Part shown: positions 46,641-55,132 of the stretch, in pieces
Layout: each line of letters starts with the position of its first letter
Position numbering within the stretch: the first letter of the stretch is position 1
Origin: Actinomadura sp. WMMA1423
GTDB lineage: Bacteria; Actinomycetota; Actinomycetes; Streptosporangiales; Streptosporangiaceae
NCBI RefSeq assembly: GCF_006547145.1
Contig: NZ_CP041244.1
Location: 2,604,001 to 2,668,000, forward strand
Reading direction: 5' to 3'
DNA length: 64,000 bases
Notes under the pieces: generated by a model
The model's input: the letters and a program-made list of their open reading frames with translations, nothing else
What the model was told of the DNA's origin: nothing
Database searches by the model: none
Made by a program: the position numbers and the translations under genes

Positions 46641-47651
46641 TCACACCCCGTACCGCTCGGGCTTCGGGGACCGCGAAATCAGCGAGATCGCCGCCTCCTT
46701 GATCGGTATGCCGCGGTGCAGGACGGCGGTGACGGCCTCGGTGATCGGCATCTCCACGTTGTGCTTGCGCGCCAGCTCCAGCACCGCCTCGGCCGACTTG
46801 ACGCCCTCCGCGGTCTGCTTGGTGACGGCGATGACCTCGTCCAGGGTCATGCCGCGGCCGAGGTTCTCGCCGAACGTGCGGTTGCGGGCGAGCGGCGAGA
46901 CGCAGGAGGCGACGAGGTCGCCCATCCCGGCGAGGCCCGCGAAGGTGTGCTCGTCGGCGCCGAGGGCGGCGCCCAGCCGGGCGATCTCGGCCAGCCCGCG
47001 GGTCATCAGCAGGGCCTGGGTGTTGGCGCCGAACCCGAGCCCGACCGACATCCCGACGCACAGGGCGACGACGTTCTTCACCGCGCCGCCGAGCTCGACG
47101 CCGATCACGTCCGTGGAGGTGTAGACGCGGAAGTAGGACGTCATGGTGGCGGCCTGGAGGCCCCGCGCGGCGTGCTCGTCCACGCACGCGGCGACCGCGG
47201 CGCTGGGCTCCCCGGTGGCGATCTCGCGCGCCACGTTCGGGCCGCTGAACACCGCGACCCGCTCCTCGGGGACGTCGGCGACCTCGCGGATCACCTCCGA
47301 CATGCGGCGGGTGGTGCCGAGCTCGACGCCCTTCATCAGGCTGACCAGGACCGCCTCGCGCGGCAGCAGCGGGACCCAGCCGCCGAGGTTGTGCCGGAGC
47401 GTCTGGGCCGGGACGGCGAGCGCCACGAAGTCGGCGCCGCGCAGGGCCTCCGCCGGGTCCAGCGTCGCGCGGACGGCCTCGGGGAGCGGGACGCCAGGCA
47501 GGTAGTCGGTGTTCTCGTGCCGTTCGTTGATGCCCTCGACGACCTCCGGGCGGCGTCCCCACATGGTGACCTCGCCGCCCGCGTCGTGCAGCATCATCGC
47601 GAACGTGGTGCCCCAGGACCCGGAGCCCATCACCGCGGTACGGAAGGTCAC
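46641..47651 (-). CDS. gpsA: Glycerol-3-phosphate dehydrogenase [NAD(P)+]
   Basis: 336 residues. Makes sn-glycerol-3-phosphate for phospholipids. N-terminal Rossmann VMGSGSWGTTFAMML, SLMKGVELGT, catalytic Lys in LGGAVKNVVALCVG, and GLAGMGDLVASC. GTG start overlapping the plsC stop by 4 nt, so the product feeds the co-expressed acyltransferase. Confidence 0.97.
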   Translation of the reverse strand: MTFRTAVMGSGSWGTTFAMMLHDAGGEVTMWGRRPEVVEGINERHENTDYLPGVPLPEAVRATLDPAEALRGADFVALAVPAQTLRHNLGGWVPLLPREAVLVSLMKGVELGTTRRMSEVIREVADVPEERVAVFSGPNVAREIATGEPSAAVAACVDEHAARGLQAATMTSYFRVYTSTDVIGVELGGAVKNVVALCVGMSVGLGFGANTQALLMTRGLAEIARLGAALGADEHTFAGLAGMGDLVASCVSPLARNRTFGENLGRGMTLDEVIAVTKQTAEGVKSAEAVLELARKHNVEMPITEAVTAVLHRGIPIKEAAISLISRSPKPERYGV

Positions 47652-48661
47652 GAGTCGGCCGCCTTCGGCTCGGCGGCGCGCCGCCCCGCGGACTCCGGGC
47701 CGGCCGGTCCCGCCTGCTCGGGGACCGCGCCCTCGGGCCCGCCGGCGTCACCGGCGGCACCCGGACCGCGGGCGTCACCGGCGGCACCCGGACCGCGGGC
47801 GTCACCGGCGGCACCCGGACCGCGGGCGGCCGCGGCTCCCGGGCCCCGGGCGCCTTCGGCGGCGCGGCGGCGCTCCTCCAGCACCTTGTGGTGGTCGTAG
47901 GGCACGGCGGGGGGCTCCTGGCCGCGCAGCTCGCCGAGCAGGGCCGTGATCGCGGCCATGATGTCGTCGGTCGCGGCGCGCAGGGTCTCGCGGTCGAGCG
48001 GGAGGCCCTCGTACCGCGACAGGTCCACGGGGGGCCCGGCGATCACCTGCATCGTCTTGCGGGGCAGCGGGTGCAGGCCCTTCTTCAGGCTGCCCGCGAG
48101 CCCCTTCTGCTCACCCTTCTTGTAGGGCATCAGCTCGTGCGCGCCCCAGCTGGCGACCGGGACGACCTTGGCGCCGGTCTTCAGCGCCATCCGCGCGGCC
48201 CCGGTCTGCCCGGTCATCGGCCACAGCTCGGGATCGCGGGTGCAGCTGCCCTCCGGGTAGAACATCAGGCACTCGCCGTCCAGGAGGGCCTGCTCGGCGT
48301 CCCGGAGGGCCATGGACGCGTCGGCGCTGTCGCGGTAGACGGGGATCTGGCCGGTGCCGCGCAGCACGGCCCCGATGAACCTGACGTCGAACAGCGTGGA
48401 CTTGGCGAGGTAGACGGGGTAGCGGCCCGCCTCGTAGACGAAGTGGGCGAGCGCGAGGGGGTCGGACTCGGAGATGTGGTTGGCGGCGATGATGACGCCG
48501 CCCTTCCTCGGGACGTTGCCCCGCCCGCGCCAGTCGCGCCTGAGCAGCCCGTACAGCAGCGGTCGCAGGATGACGATCGTGAGCCTGCGCCACCTCGGCG
48601 AGTAGCGGTGGCCCGGGCGTCCCTCCCGTGAGGAGGCGACCCCCTGCTTCGCTGCGCTCAT
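47648..48661 (-). CDS. plsC: 1-acyl-sn-glycerol-3-phosphate acyltransferase-like PlsC
   Basis: 337 residues from the ATG at 48661. Acyltransferase box NHISESDPLA (HxxxxD), then FYPEGSCTRDPELWPMTG and KVVPVASWGAHELMPY. Acylates lysophosphatidic acid at the membrane. The last 75 residues are a low-complexity Ala/Gly/Pro tail containing a nine-residue repeat (ARGPGAAGD) encoded by 27-nt units, absent from typical PlsC. First gene of plsC-gpsA; divergent from cofC. Confidence 0.93.
   Translation of the reverse strand: MSAAKQGVASSREGRPGHRYSPRWRRLTIVILRPLLYGLLRRDWRGRGNVPRKGGVIIAANHISESDPLALAHFVYEAGRYPVYLAKSTLFDVRFIGAVLRGTGQIPVYRDSADASMALRDAEQALLDGECLMFYPEGSCTRDPELWPMTGQTGAARMALKTGAKVVPVASWGAHELMPYKKGEQKGLAGSLKKGLHPLPRKTMQVIAGPPVDLSRYEGLPLDRETLRAATDDIMAAITALLGELRGQEPPAVPYDHHKVLEERRRAAEGARGPGAAAARGPGAAGDARGPGAAGDARGPGAAGDAGGPEGAVPEQAGPAGPESAGRRAAEPKAADS
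47745..47828 (-). repeat. 27-nt tandem repeat in the plsC 3' end
   Basis: Three near-identical 27-nt units start at 47745, 47772 and 47799 (GCGTCACCGGCGGCACCCGG on the plus strand). They encode ARGPGAAGD in the PlsC tail. Slippage expansion within the gene is the likely origin. Confidence 0.85.
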
Positions 48662-48745
48662 CACGCCCCTCCCTCGATCCGTCCCCCAGGTGAACCCGGG
48701 GTGTCCTCAAGTGTCGCGGTTGCGTGCGCATAGTGTCGAGTTGCC

Positions 48746-49426
48746 ATGTCTACACCAGCACCCTCCGCGGAAGCGCAACGGACGCCTCCGCCGCTCCGGT
48801 GGTCGCTCGTCGTCCCCGTGAAGGTCCTCGCCAAGGCCAAGACCCGAATGTCGGCGGCGGCCGGGCCGCACCGGGAGGCCCTCGCGCTCGCCGTCGCGGC
48901 CGACACGGTCGCCGCCGCGCTGCGCTGCGACCGGGTCCGCGACGTGATCGTGGTCACCGACGATCCCCTTCCGGCGGCCGAGCTCGCCGCCCTCGGCGCC
49001 CGGATCGTGCCGGACGTGCCGGACGCCGGCCTGAACCCGGCCCTGGTCTACGGGGCCGGCCGGGGCCGCGAACTGGCCGCCGACGCGGGTGTGGGGGCGC
49101 TTTCAGCTGACCTGCCCGCTTTGCGGCCAAACGAACTCGCCCGCGTCCTGGACGCCGCCTCCGCCGCTCCCGAGTCGTTCGTGCCGGACGCGGCCGGCGT
49201 CGGCACCACGCTCTACACGGCCCGCCCGGGCGTCACGTTCTCCCCCGCGTTCGGCGGCGACTCGCGGACCGCCCACCGCGCCCGCGGCGCCCGGGAGATC
49301 CTCCTCCCCGACACCGACAGCGTACGCCGCGACGTGGACACCCCCGACGACCTCCGCGCGGCGCTCGCGCTCGGCGCCGGCCCCCGCACCGCGGCCGTCG
49401 CGTCCCGGCTGCCCTCGTTGGCCTAG
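48746..49426 (+). CDS. cofC: 2-phospho-L-lactate/phosphoenolpyruvate guanylyltransferase CofC/FbiD
   Basis: 226 residues. Activates the three-carbon unit for coenzyme F420: WSLVVPVKVLAKAKTRMS, VIVVTDDPLP, GLNPALVYGAGRG, GALSADLPALRPNEL and FGGDSRTAHRARGARE. Implies F420 in this organism. Position beside plsC/gpsA is conserved in actinomycetes. A TAGTGT -10 box lies 9 nt before the ATG, so the leader is very short. Confidence 0.94.
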   Translation: MSTPAPSAEAQRTPPPLRWSLVVPVKVLAKAKTRMSAAAGPHREALALAVAADTVAAALRCDRVRDVIVVTDDPLPAAELAALGARIVPDVPDAGLNPALVYGAGRGRELAADAGVGALSADLPALRPNELARVLDAASAAPESFVPDAAGVGTTLYTARPGVTFSPAFGGDSRTAHRARGAREILLPDTDSVRRDVDTPDDLRAALALGAGPRTAAVASRLPSLA

Positions 49427-49436
49427 AGTCTGGGGC

Positions 49437-49649
49437 ATGCAGGGAACGGTGAAGGCGTTCGACGCGCGGACCCGCTCGGGGAGCGTGCTCCTCGACGACG
49501 GGACGGAACTGCCCTTCGACGCCGAGGCGTTCGCGGCGGGCGGCCTGCGGCTGCTGCGCTTCGGCCAGCGCGTGAACCTCGCGCTGGCCGGCGAACGGAT
49601 CTCGGCGGTGACGCTGTCGACCTTCCCGCTTCCCGCCCCGCCCGCCTGA
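49437..49649 (+). CDS. Small cold-shock-domain-like protein
   Basis: 70 residues: MQGTVKAFDARTRSGSVLLD, then DGTELPFDAEAFAAGGLRLL and FGQRVNLALAG. It follows the CSD strand pattern (GxVKxFD...GxV..DG....F......G....L..GQ.V) but lacks the aromatic RNP motifs of CspA, so nucleic-acid binding is uncertain. It starts 10 nt after cofC and is probably co-transcribed. Confidence 0.75.
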   Translation: MQGTVKAFDARTRSGSVLLDDGTELPFDAEAFAAGGLRLLRFGQRVNLALAGERISAVTLSTFPLPAPPA

Positions 49650-49709
49650 GGGGCCCCGCCGCCCCGCCCTCCCGGACCGGGCACCGGTTCCCCGGCCGGG
49701 CCGAGAAAC

Positions 49710-49749
49710 GCGTCAGCGCCCGGGGCCATGCGGTCCCGAGCGCTGACGC
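49710..49749. terminator. Strong bidirectional terminator between the CSD-like gene and hup
   Basis: GCGTCAGCGC (49710-49719) pairs with GCGCTGACGC (49740-49749). Inside, CGGGGCC/GGTCCCG closes an ATGC loop. It lies between convergent genes, 10 nt from the hup stop. Confidence 0.8.
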
Positions 49750-49758
49750 GGTGAAGCA

Positions 49759-50037
49759 CTACTTCTTGCCGGCCACCAGGTTCTTGAAGTCGGCGCCCGC
49801 CTTGAACTTCGGCACGGACGTCGCGGGAACCTCGATGGTCTTGCCCGTTGCGGGATTGCGGGCCGTACGGGCAGGCCGGTCGGCCTTCTCGAACGAACCG
49901 AACCCGGTGATCGCGACCTTGTCGCCCTTGGCGACTGCGGTCTGGATCGCCTCCAGGATCGCGTCGACGGCCTCGGCTGCGGCCTTCTTGCTGCCCAGCC
50001 GGTCAGAGATGGCGTCGACCAGCTCACGCTTGTTCAT
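49759..50037 (-). CDS. hup: Nucleoid-associated protein HU
   Basis: 92 residues: MNKRELVDAISDRLGSKKAA, GDKVAITGFGSFEKADRPAR, then NPATGKTIEVPATSVPKFKA. This is the short HU without the Lys/Ala-rich tail of actinobacterial HupS-type proteins, so it corresponds to HupA. Binds and bends DNA as a dimer. Confidence 0.96.
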   Translation of the reverse strand: MNKRELVDAISDRLGSKKAAAEAVDAILEAIQTAVAKGDKVAITGFGSFEKADRPARTARNPATGKTIEVPATSVPKFKAGADFKNLVAGKK

Positions 50038-50195
50038 GGGTTACTCCTCTAGTTCCCCCCTTGCCCGAACGAAACTAAGGGACCCTCACCATGGACACAA
50101 TCACCTGCACGCAAACGATGGCGTGTCGCTGGCGTTTTTGTCGGTCTCGCCCCCGTCTCGCCCGGTGACCGGACCGGATCCGGCCACTGCGCACG

Positions 50196-50429
50196 CTAAC
50201 CGACGTCGGGCCCGTCTTGGAAATCGGCGAGGAACGCGTCCAGCCTGCGAGCGGCCAGTTCGGCGTCCCTCTTGGCCAGATCGGTGATCGCCAGCAGGTG
50301 CCGGATGAGCCGCCGCCGGTCCTGCGGCGGGAGCGGGGCGACGGCTCGATGAGCGTCACGCAACTGGCGTGCGAGCTGCGTCAACGTCGGGTCGTCCCAC
50401 TCTGGCCCGGTCCACGGGGCCGTGCTCAT
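50196..50429 (-). CDS. Small protein of unknown function
   Basis: 77 residues: MSTAPWTGPEWDDPTLTQLA, then a helical basic/acidic body (DRRRLIRHLLAITDLAKRDA). The ATG at 50429 has GGGGAC upstream and codon use is typical. No family recognised. It lies between hup and leuD, 150 nt from either neighbour, and is probably a conserved actinomycete hypothetical. Confidence 0.65.
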   Translation of the reverse strand: MSTAPWTGPEWDDPTLTQLARQLRDAHRAVAPLPPQDRRRLIRHLLAITDLAKRDAELAARRLDAFLADFQDGPDVG

Positions 50430-50578
50430 CTGGAGTCCCCAAACGGTCGGCGGTCTTCGGACACTGGGAGAATTCTCCCTCGTGCCCGTGACGGCCGGCG
50501 CGTCCGGGGGTGCGTTCGGCGCGTCCGCGGCGCCGGAGGGCCGGCGCCGCGGACGGCGTGTCGCGGATCCGCCGCGCG

Positions 50579-51166
50579 CTACACCGTGGTGGGGAGCAGC
50601 GGGTTGCGGGTGCTTTCGAAGGTGCCGATGTCATCGGCGTGGCGCAGCGTGAGGCCGATGTCGTCCAGGCCCTCCATGAGGCGCCAGCGGGTGTAGTCGT
50701 CGATCTCGAACGGCGCGACGTCCGCGCCCCAGCGGACCTCGCGCTCGCCCAGGTCGACGGTGATCTCCAGGCCGGGGTCCTTCTCGACCGCGTCCTGCAG
50801 CGCCTCGACCTGCGCGGCCGTGAGCACGACCGGCAGCAGGCCCATCTTCGTGGAGTTGTTGCGGAAGATGTCGCCGAAGCGCGGCGCGATCACGACGCGG
50901 AAGCCGTACTGCTGCAGCGCCCAGACCGCGTGCTCGCGGGACGAGCCGGTCCCGAAGTCGGGCCCGGCCACCAGGATGCCCGCGCCCTCGTACCGCGGCT
51001 TGTTCAGGACGAACTCCGGGTCCTCGCGCCACGCCGAGAACAGGCCCTTGTCGAATCCGGTGCGGCTGACCTGCTTGAGCCACACGGCCGGGATGATCTG
51101 GTCGGTGTCGACGTTGCTGCGGCGCAGCGGGACCGCGCGCCCGGTGTAGGTGGTGAACGCTTCCAT
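50579..51166 (-). CDS. leuD: 3-isopropylmalate dehydratase small subunit
   Basis: 195 residues from the ATG at 51166 ([20 protein letters not shown]). Swivelling domain with [12 protein letters not shown] and the substrate-specificity region [19 protein letters not shown]. Forms the isopropylmalate isomerase with LeuC in leucine synthesis; 10 nt downstream of leuC. Confidence 0.97.
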   Translation of the reverse strand: MEAFTTYTGRAVPLRRSNVDTDQIIPAVWLKQVSRTGFDKGLFSAWREDPEFVLNKPRYEGAGILVAGPDFGTGSSREHAVWALQQYGFRVVIAPRFGDIFRNNSTKMGLLPVVLTAAQVEALQDAVEKDPGLEITVDLGEREVRWGADVAPFEIDDYTRWRLMEGLDDIGLTLRHADDIGTFESTRNPLLPTTV

Positions 51167-51176
51167 CGTGGCTCCT

Positions 51177-52628
51177 CTACAGATCGGCGTCATTCCGGGG
51201 GGACGACCCCCCAGGCCCCCCGGCGGCTTCGCCGAGGTCATGGGGCGCGGCCAGGTGCCCGGTGACGGCGGTCGCGGCGGCGACGGCGGGCGAGACCAGG
51301 TGCGTGCGCCCGCCCGGTCCCTGCCGGCCCTCGAAGTTGCGGTTGGACGTGGAGGCGCTGCGCTCGCCGGGCGTGAGCTTGTCGGGGTTCATCGCCAGGC
51401 ACATCGAGCAGCCGGCCTCGCGCCACTCGGCGCCGGAGGCGGAGATGACCGCGTCCAGGCCCTCCACCTCCGCCTGCTTCTTGACCTCCATGGAGCCGGG
51501 GACGACCAGCATCCGCACGCCCTCGGCGACCTTGCGGCCCTCCAGCACGCCGGCGACGGCGCGCAGGTCCTCGATTCGGCCGTTGGTGCAGGAGCCGACG
51601 AAGACGGTGTCGACGGCGATGTCGCGCAGCGGCGTCCCGGCGGTCAGGCCCATGTACTCGAGCGCGCGCTCGGCGGACTGGCGCTGGACCGGGTCGTCGA
51701 AGGACGCGGGGTCGGGCACCGACCCGCCGAGCGGCAGGCCCTGGCCCGGGTTCGTCCCCCAGGTGACGAACGGGGTCAGCTCGGCCGCGTCGATCACGAC
51801 CTCCCGGTCGAAGACCGCGTCGTCGTCGGTGCGCAGGGACGTCCAGTACTCGACGGCGCGGTCCCAGTCCTCGCCCTGCGGGGCGTGCGGGCGGCCCTTG
51901 AGGTAGGCGAAGGTGGTCTCGTCCGGGGCGATCATCCCGGCGCGGGCGCCGGCCTCGATGGACATGTTGCAGACCGTCATGCGGCCCTCCATCGACAGCG
52001 ACCGGACGGCCTCGCCGCGGTACTCGACGATGTGGCCCTGGCCGCCGCCGGTGCCGATCCGGGCGATGATCGCGAGGATCAGGTCCTTGGCGGTCACGCC
52101 CTCCGGCAGCGCGCCCTCGACCGTGACGGCCATCGTCTTCGGCCGGATCTGCGGCAGCGTCTGCGTGGCGAGGACGTGCTCGACCTCGCTGGTGCCGATC
52201 CCGAACGCGAGGGCGCCGAACGCGCCGTGCGTGGAGGTGTGCGAGTCGCCGCACACGACGGTCATGCCGGGCTGGGTCAGGCCCAGCTGCGGGCCGATGA
52301 CGTGCACGATGCCCTGGCCGTCGTCGCCCATCGGGTGCAGCCGGATCCCGAAGTCGGAGCAGTTCTTGCGCAGCGTCTCGACCTGGGTGCGCGACACCGG
52401 GTCGGCGATCGGCTTGAGCAGGTCCGTCGTCGGGACGTTGTGGTCCTCGGTGGCGATCGTCAGGTCGGGGCGGCGGACCTGGCGGCCCGCCATCCGCAGC
52501 CCGTCGAACGCCTGCGGGCTCGTGACCTCGTGGACCAGGTGCAGGTCGATGTAGAGGAGGTCGGGCTCGCCCTCGGCGTGCCGTACGACGTGCGCGTCGT
52601 ACACCTTCTCGGCCAGTGTTCGGCCCAT
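51177..52628 (-). CDS. leuC: 3-isopropylmalate dehydratase large subunit
   Basis: 483 residues from the ATG at 52628 ([20 protein letters not shown]). Aconitase fold; the three 4Fe-4S cysteines lie in [11 protein letters not shown] and [23 protein letters not shown] is the substrate loop. The final 20 residues ([20 protein letters not shown]) are not typical of LeuC and are encoded by a GGGGGG-TCGT-CCCCCC hairpin of the dispersed repeat class. Divergent from ndgR with a 99-nt intergenic region. Confidence 0.96.
   Translation of the reverse strand: MGRTLAEKVYDAHVVRHAEGEPDLLYIDLHLVHEVTSPQAFDGLRMAGRQVRRPDLTIATEDHNVPTTDLLKPIADPVSRTQVETLRKNCSDFGIRLHPMGDDGQGIVHVIGPQLGLTQPGMTVVCGDSHTSTHGAFGALAFGIGTSEVEHVLATQTLPQIRPKTMAVTVEGALPEGVTAKDLILAIIARIGTGGGQGHIVEYRGEAVRSLSMEGRMTVCNMSIEAGARAGMIAPDETTFAYLKGRPHAPQGEDWDRAVEYWTSLRTDDDAVFDREVVIDAAELTPFVTWGTNPGQGLPLGGSVPDPASFDDPVQRQSAERALEYMGLTAGTPLRDIAVDTVFVGSCTNGRIEDLRAVAGVLEGRKVAEGVRMLVVPGSMEVKKQAEVEGLDAVISASGAEWREAGCSMCLAMNPDKLTPGERSASTSNRNFEGRQGPGGRTHLVSPAVAAATAVTGHLAAPHDLGEAAGGPGGSSPRNDADL
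51185..51232 (-). repeat. Hairpin core of the 54-bp repeat at the leuC 3' end
   Basis: Minus strand GCGAAGCCGCCGGGGGGCCT followed by GGGGGG-TCGT-CCCCCC. The six-base stem with the TCGT loop is the same as in the arrays at 5057-5312 and 42212-42412. It is a single copy and lies inside the last codons of leuC. Confidence 0.7.
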
Positions 52629-52692
52629 CACTCCCACCTCACCTGTGCTGGTCGTCGGCGCGTCCTCGCGCCGTGGTCCCGGTCGCCTCGAC

Positions 52693-52721
52693 TTGCATCT
52701 CAAATTTCGAGACGGCAATAT
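52693..52721 (+). promoter_or_regulatory. ndgR promoter (leaderless) with inverted repeat in the spacer
   Basis: TTGCAT (52693-52698), a 17-nt spacer and CAATAT (52716-52721) lie 6 nt before the ATG at 52728, so the transcript is probably leaderless. The inverted repeat TCTC-AAATTTC-GAGA (52698-52712) fills the spacer and is a candidate NdgR operator controlling both itself and leuCD. Confidence 0.6.
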
Positions 52722-52727
52722 CAAGAC

Positions 52728-53447
52728 ATGGACAACTCTAGCGGAGTCGGCGTACTTGACAAAGCGGTGCTCGTACTGAACGCACTGGAGGCCGGCCCGG
52801 CCTCGCTCGCCCAGCTCGTCCAGACGACGGGGCTGGCCCGTCCCACCGCCCACCGGCTGGCCGTCGCGCTGGAGCACCACCGCCTCGTCCACCGCGACAC
52901 GCAGGGGCGCTTCATCCTCGGGCCGCGGCTGGCCGAGCTCGCGGTCGCGGCGGGCGAGGACCGGCTGCTCGCGATCGCGCAGCCCATCCTCGCGCAGCTC
53001 CGCGACCACACCGGCGAGAGCGCGTCGCTGTTCCGCCGGCAGGGGGACGTCCGGGTCTGCGTGGCCGCCGCCGAGCGCACCAGCGGCCTGCGCGACACCA
53101 TCCCGGTCGGCGCGGCGCTGCCCATGACGGCGGGATCGGCCGCGCAGATCCTGCTCGCCTGGGAGGAGCCCGACCGCCTGCACCGCGGGCTGCGGGGCGC
53201 CAAGTTCGAGGCCACGACGCTGGCGTCCGTCCGGCGCCGGGGGTGGGCGCAGAGCGTGGGCGAGCGCGAGCAGGGCGTCGGGTCGGTCTCGGCCCCCATC
53301 CGCGGCGCCGGCGGACGGGTGATCGCCGCCGTCTCGGTGTCCGGGCCCCTCGAACGCCTCACCCGCTCCCCCGGACGCCTGCACGCCGCCCCCGTCGCCG
53401 CCGCCGCCGAGAAGATCTCCGAGGGCATGCGCCGCACGGCGTCCTGA
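52728..53447 (+). CDS. ndgR: IclR-family regulator NdgR
   Basis: 239 residues. Winged HTH ([20 protein letters not shown], then [19 protein letters not shown]) and an IclR effector domain. Divergent from leuCD, the arrangement of Streptomyces NdgR, which controls leucine and other amino-acid genes and antibiotic production. Same position and strand support orthology. Confidence 0.93.
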   Translation: MDNSSGVGVLDKAVLVLNALEAGPASLAQLVQTTGLARPTAHRLAVALEHHRLVHRDTQGRFILGPRLAELAVAAGEDRLLAIAQPILAQLRDHTGESASLFRRQGDVRVCVAAAERTSGLRDTIPVGAALPMTAGSAAQILLAWEEPDRLHRGLRGAKFEATTLASVRRRGWAQSVGEREQGVGSVSAPIRGAGGRVIAAVSVSGPLERLTRSPGRLHAAPVAAAAEKISEGMRRTAS

Positions 53448-53533
53448 TCCCGCGGCCTGATCCGGCCGCTTCACGAATCACCACAAGCCGGACGGACATT
53501 GGATTGTGCCGGTCTCCGCCCGTCCCGCCTCGC

Positions 53534-53551
53534 TACCGTTGGCCTCCGGTA
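53534..53551 (+). promoter_or_regulatory. MerR-type operator
   Basis: TACCG (53534-53538) and CGGTA (53547-53551) form an inverted repeat centred 22 nt before the GTG start of the MerR gene, the style of site used by MerR proteins. Likely autoregulatory. Confidence 0.5.
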
Positions 53552-53564
53552 AAGGGGGTGCAAC

Positions 53565-54194
53565 GTGCAGATCTCCGAGCTCAGCGACCGGAGCGGGCTG
53601 ACGGTCCAGACGATCAAGTTCTACATCCGGGAGGGCCTGCTGCCGAAGGGGTCGATGGTGAGCGCGACGCGTTCGGAGTACGACGGGCGGCACCTGGAGC
53701 GGCTCCGGCTGATCAGCGCGCTGCGCGAGGTCGGCGACATGCCGATCTCGGCGATCCAGGAGATCATCGAGGCCGTCGACGACGACGGGGTCGGCATGCA
53801 CCAGTTGTTCACCACCACCCAGCACGCGGTCGGCCCGTACGTCGCCGCCCCGCACGACCCGCACTGGCGGGCCGCCCGGGAGGACGTCGACGCCCTCGTC
53901 CGCGAACTCGGCTGGCGCGTCGGCGAGCGCGCCCCCGCCCGCGACCTGCTGGCGCACTCGTTCGTGGCGCTGCGCCGGCTCGGCTTCCCCATCACCCTCA
54001 AGGACCTGCGCCCCTACGTGAAGGCCGCCACCGAGGTCGCCGAGCACGAGATCGGACGGGTCGCCGACGGAGCCCCCCGGGCCCGGACCGTCCATTCGCT
54101 GCTGGTCTCGACCATCCTTTACGAGCAGGTCCTCACGGCCCTGCACCGGCTGGCCCAGGAGGACGCCTCGGCGCGCCGCTTCGACCGCGACTGA
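53565..54194 (+). CDS. MerR-family regulator
   Basis: 209 residues. N-terminal MerR HTH: QISELSDRSGLTVQTIKFYI then REGLLPKG, and a helical dimerisation region. The C-terminal ~110 residues form an effector-like helical domain without metal-binding cysteine motifs, so it is not a metal sensor of the MerR/CueR type. The GTG at 53565 has AAAGGGGGTG upstream. Targets are unknown, perhaps the DUF202 pair downstream. Confidence 0.9.
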   Translation: MQISELSDRSGLTVQTIKFYIREGLLPKGSMVSATRSEYDGRHLERLRLISALREVGDMPISAIQEIIEAVDDDGVGMHQLFTTTQHAVGPYVAAPHDPHWRAAREDVDALVRELGWRVGERAPARDLLAHSFVALRRLGFPITLKDLRPYVKAATEVAEHEIGRVADGAPRARTVHSLLVSTILYEQVLTALHRLAQEDASARRFDRD

Positions 54195-54299
54195 CCCCTC
54201 CCACCAGGCATTCCCGGGATGGACGGTCGGAATTACCATTCATATGACGACAGAACCCGGATAACGGGAAATTCGCGCTCTCGCCTAATATGAAAGGCG

Positions 54300-54689
54300 A
54301 TGACCGCGACGACGCCTCCGGGCCCCTCCGGCGGCAGGTGGACCGACCGCCTGCTCGCCGAGGGCAGCGACCCCGATCCGCGCTTCACCATGGCCAACGA
54401 GCGCACGTTCCTGGCCTGGATCCGCACGGCGCTGGCGCTGATCGCCGGCGGCATCGGCCTCGCCCTGGCGGGCGACCTGATCGAATCGCCGCTGCGCCAG
54501 GTGCTCGCCGTCGGCTTCGCCGCGGGCGGCGCCCTGGTCGCGGTGCTGGCGTTCCGCCGGTGGCTGCGCACCGAGCGCGCCCTGCGCCGCGCCGAGACGC
54601 TGCCGCCGCCCGCGCTGGCTCCGATCATGTCCTACGGGCTGGCGGTCGCCGCGATCGCCCTGCTGGTCGCGCTGCTGGTCACCAGGTGA
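54300..54689 (+). CDS. DUF202/YidH-family membrane protein
   Basis: 129 residues with three hydrophobic helices and the family motif ANERTFLAWIRTALALIAGG. Function unknown. AAAGG precedes the ATG. Overlaps the second DUF202 gene by 4 nt (GTGA). Confidence 0.92.
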   Translation: MTATTPPGPSGGRWTDRLLAEGSDPDPRFTMANERTFLAWIRTALALIAGGIGLALAGDLIESPLRQVLAVGFAAGGALVAVLAFRRWLRTERALRRAETLPPPALAPIMSYGLAVAAIALLVALLVTR

Positions 54690-54988
54690 GGCTCCGCGAC
54701 CCGGGCGCGCAGCCGGAGCGGACGGCGCTCGCGTGGTCGCGCACCACCCTCGCCCTGATCGGCGCGGGCCTGCTCTGCGTGCGGCTCGCCCCCTCGGCCC
54801 CGGGCACGGTCCTCGCGGCGGCGGTCGTGTGCGGCGGGGCCGCGCTGATGCTGCGCCGCACCCGCAGGAGCTTCCACGCCCGGCGCCACCTCCCGTCCGG
54901 GGCGGGCACCGCCGACCCGGTCTCGATCCTGATCACGACCGGTCTCGCGGTGCTCCTGGCGGCGGTCGCCGCCGCCCTGGCCTTCTGA
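54686..54988 (+). CDS. Second DUF202-family membrane protein
   Basis: 100 residues from the GTG at 54686: RDPGAQPERTALAWSRTTLA matches the DUF202 RTxLAWxRT motif; three hydrophobic helices. Pairs of DUF202 genes are common in actinomycetes and probably form a heteromeric membrane complex. Its stop codon lies in the first unit of a 12-nt repeat. Confidence 0.9.
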   Translation: MRLRDPGAQPERTALAWSRTTLALIGAGLLCVRLAPSAPGTVLAAAVVCGGAALMLRRTRRSFHARRHLPSGAGTADPVSILITTGLAVLLAAVAAALAF

Positions 54989-55036
54989 ACGGCCTTCTGA
55001 ACGGCCATCTGAACGGCCTTCTGAACGGCCTTCTGA
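54980..55036 (+). repeat. 12-nt tandem repeat carrying in-frame stops
   Basis: Nearly five copies of GGCCTTCTGAAC (one with CATC). In the frame of the second DUF202 gene each unit reads Ala-Phe/Ile-stop-Thr, so TGA recurs every 12 nt. Replication slippage at the gene end is the likely origin. Confidence 0.85.
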
Positions 55037-55132
55037 CCACACCCGACCATCGAGGCATGCTCGCCGCGCATGGCTGGCGTGCGAAGTCTTCGCTGGTGGC
55101 ATGGCGTCCCGGCGCCTAGCGTCGGTCGCGCC

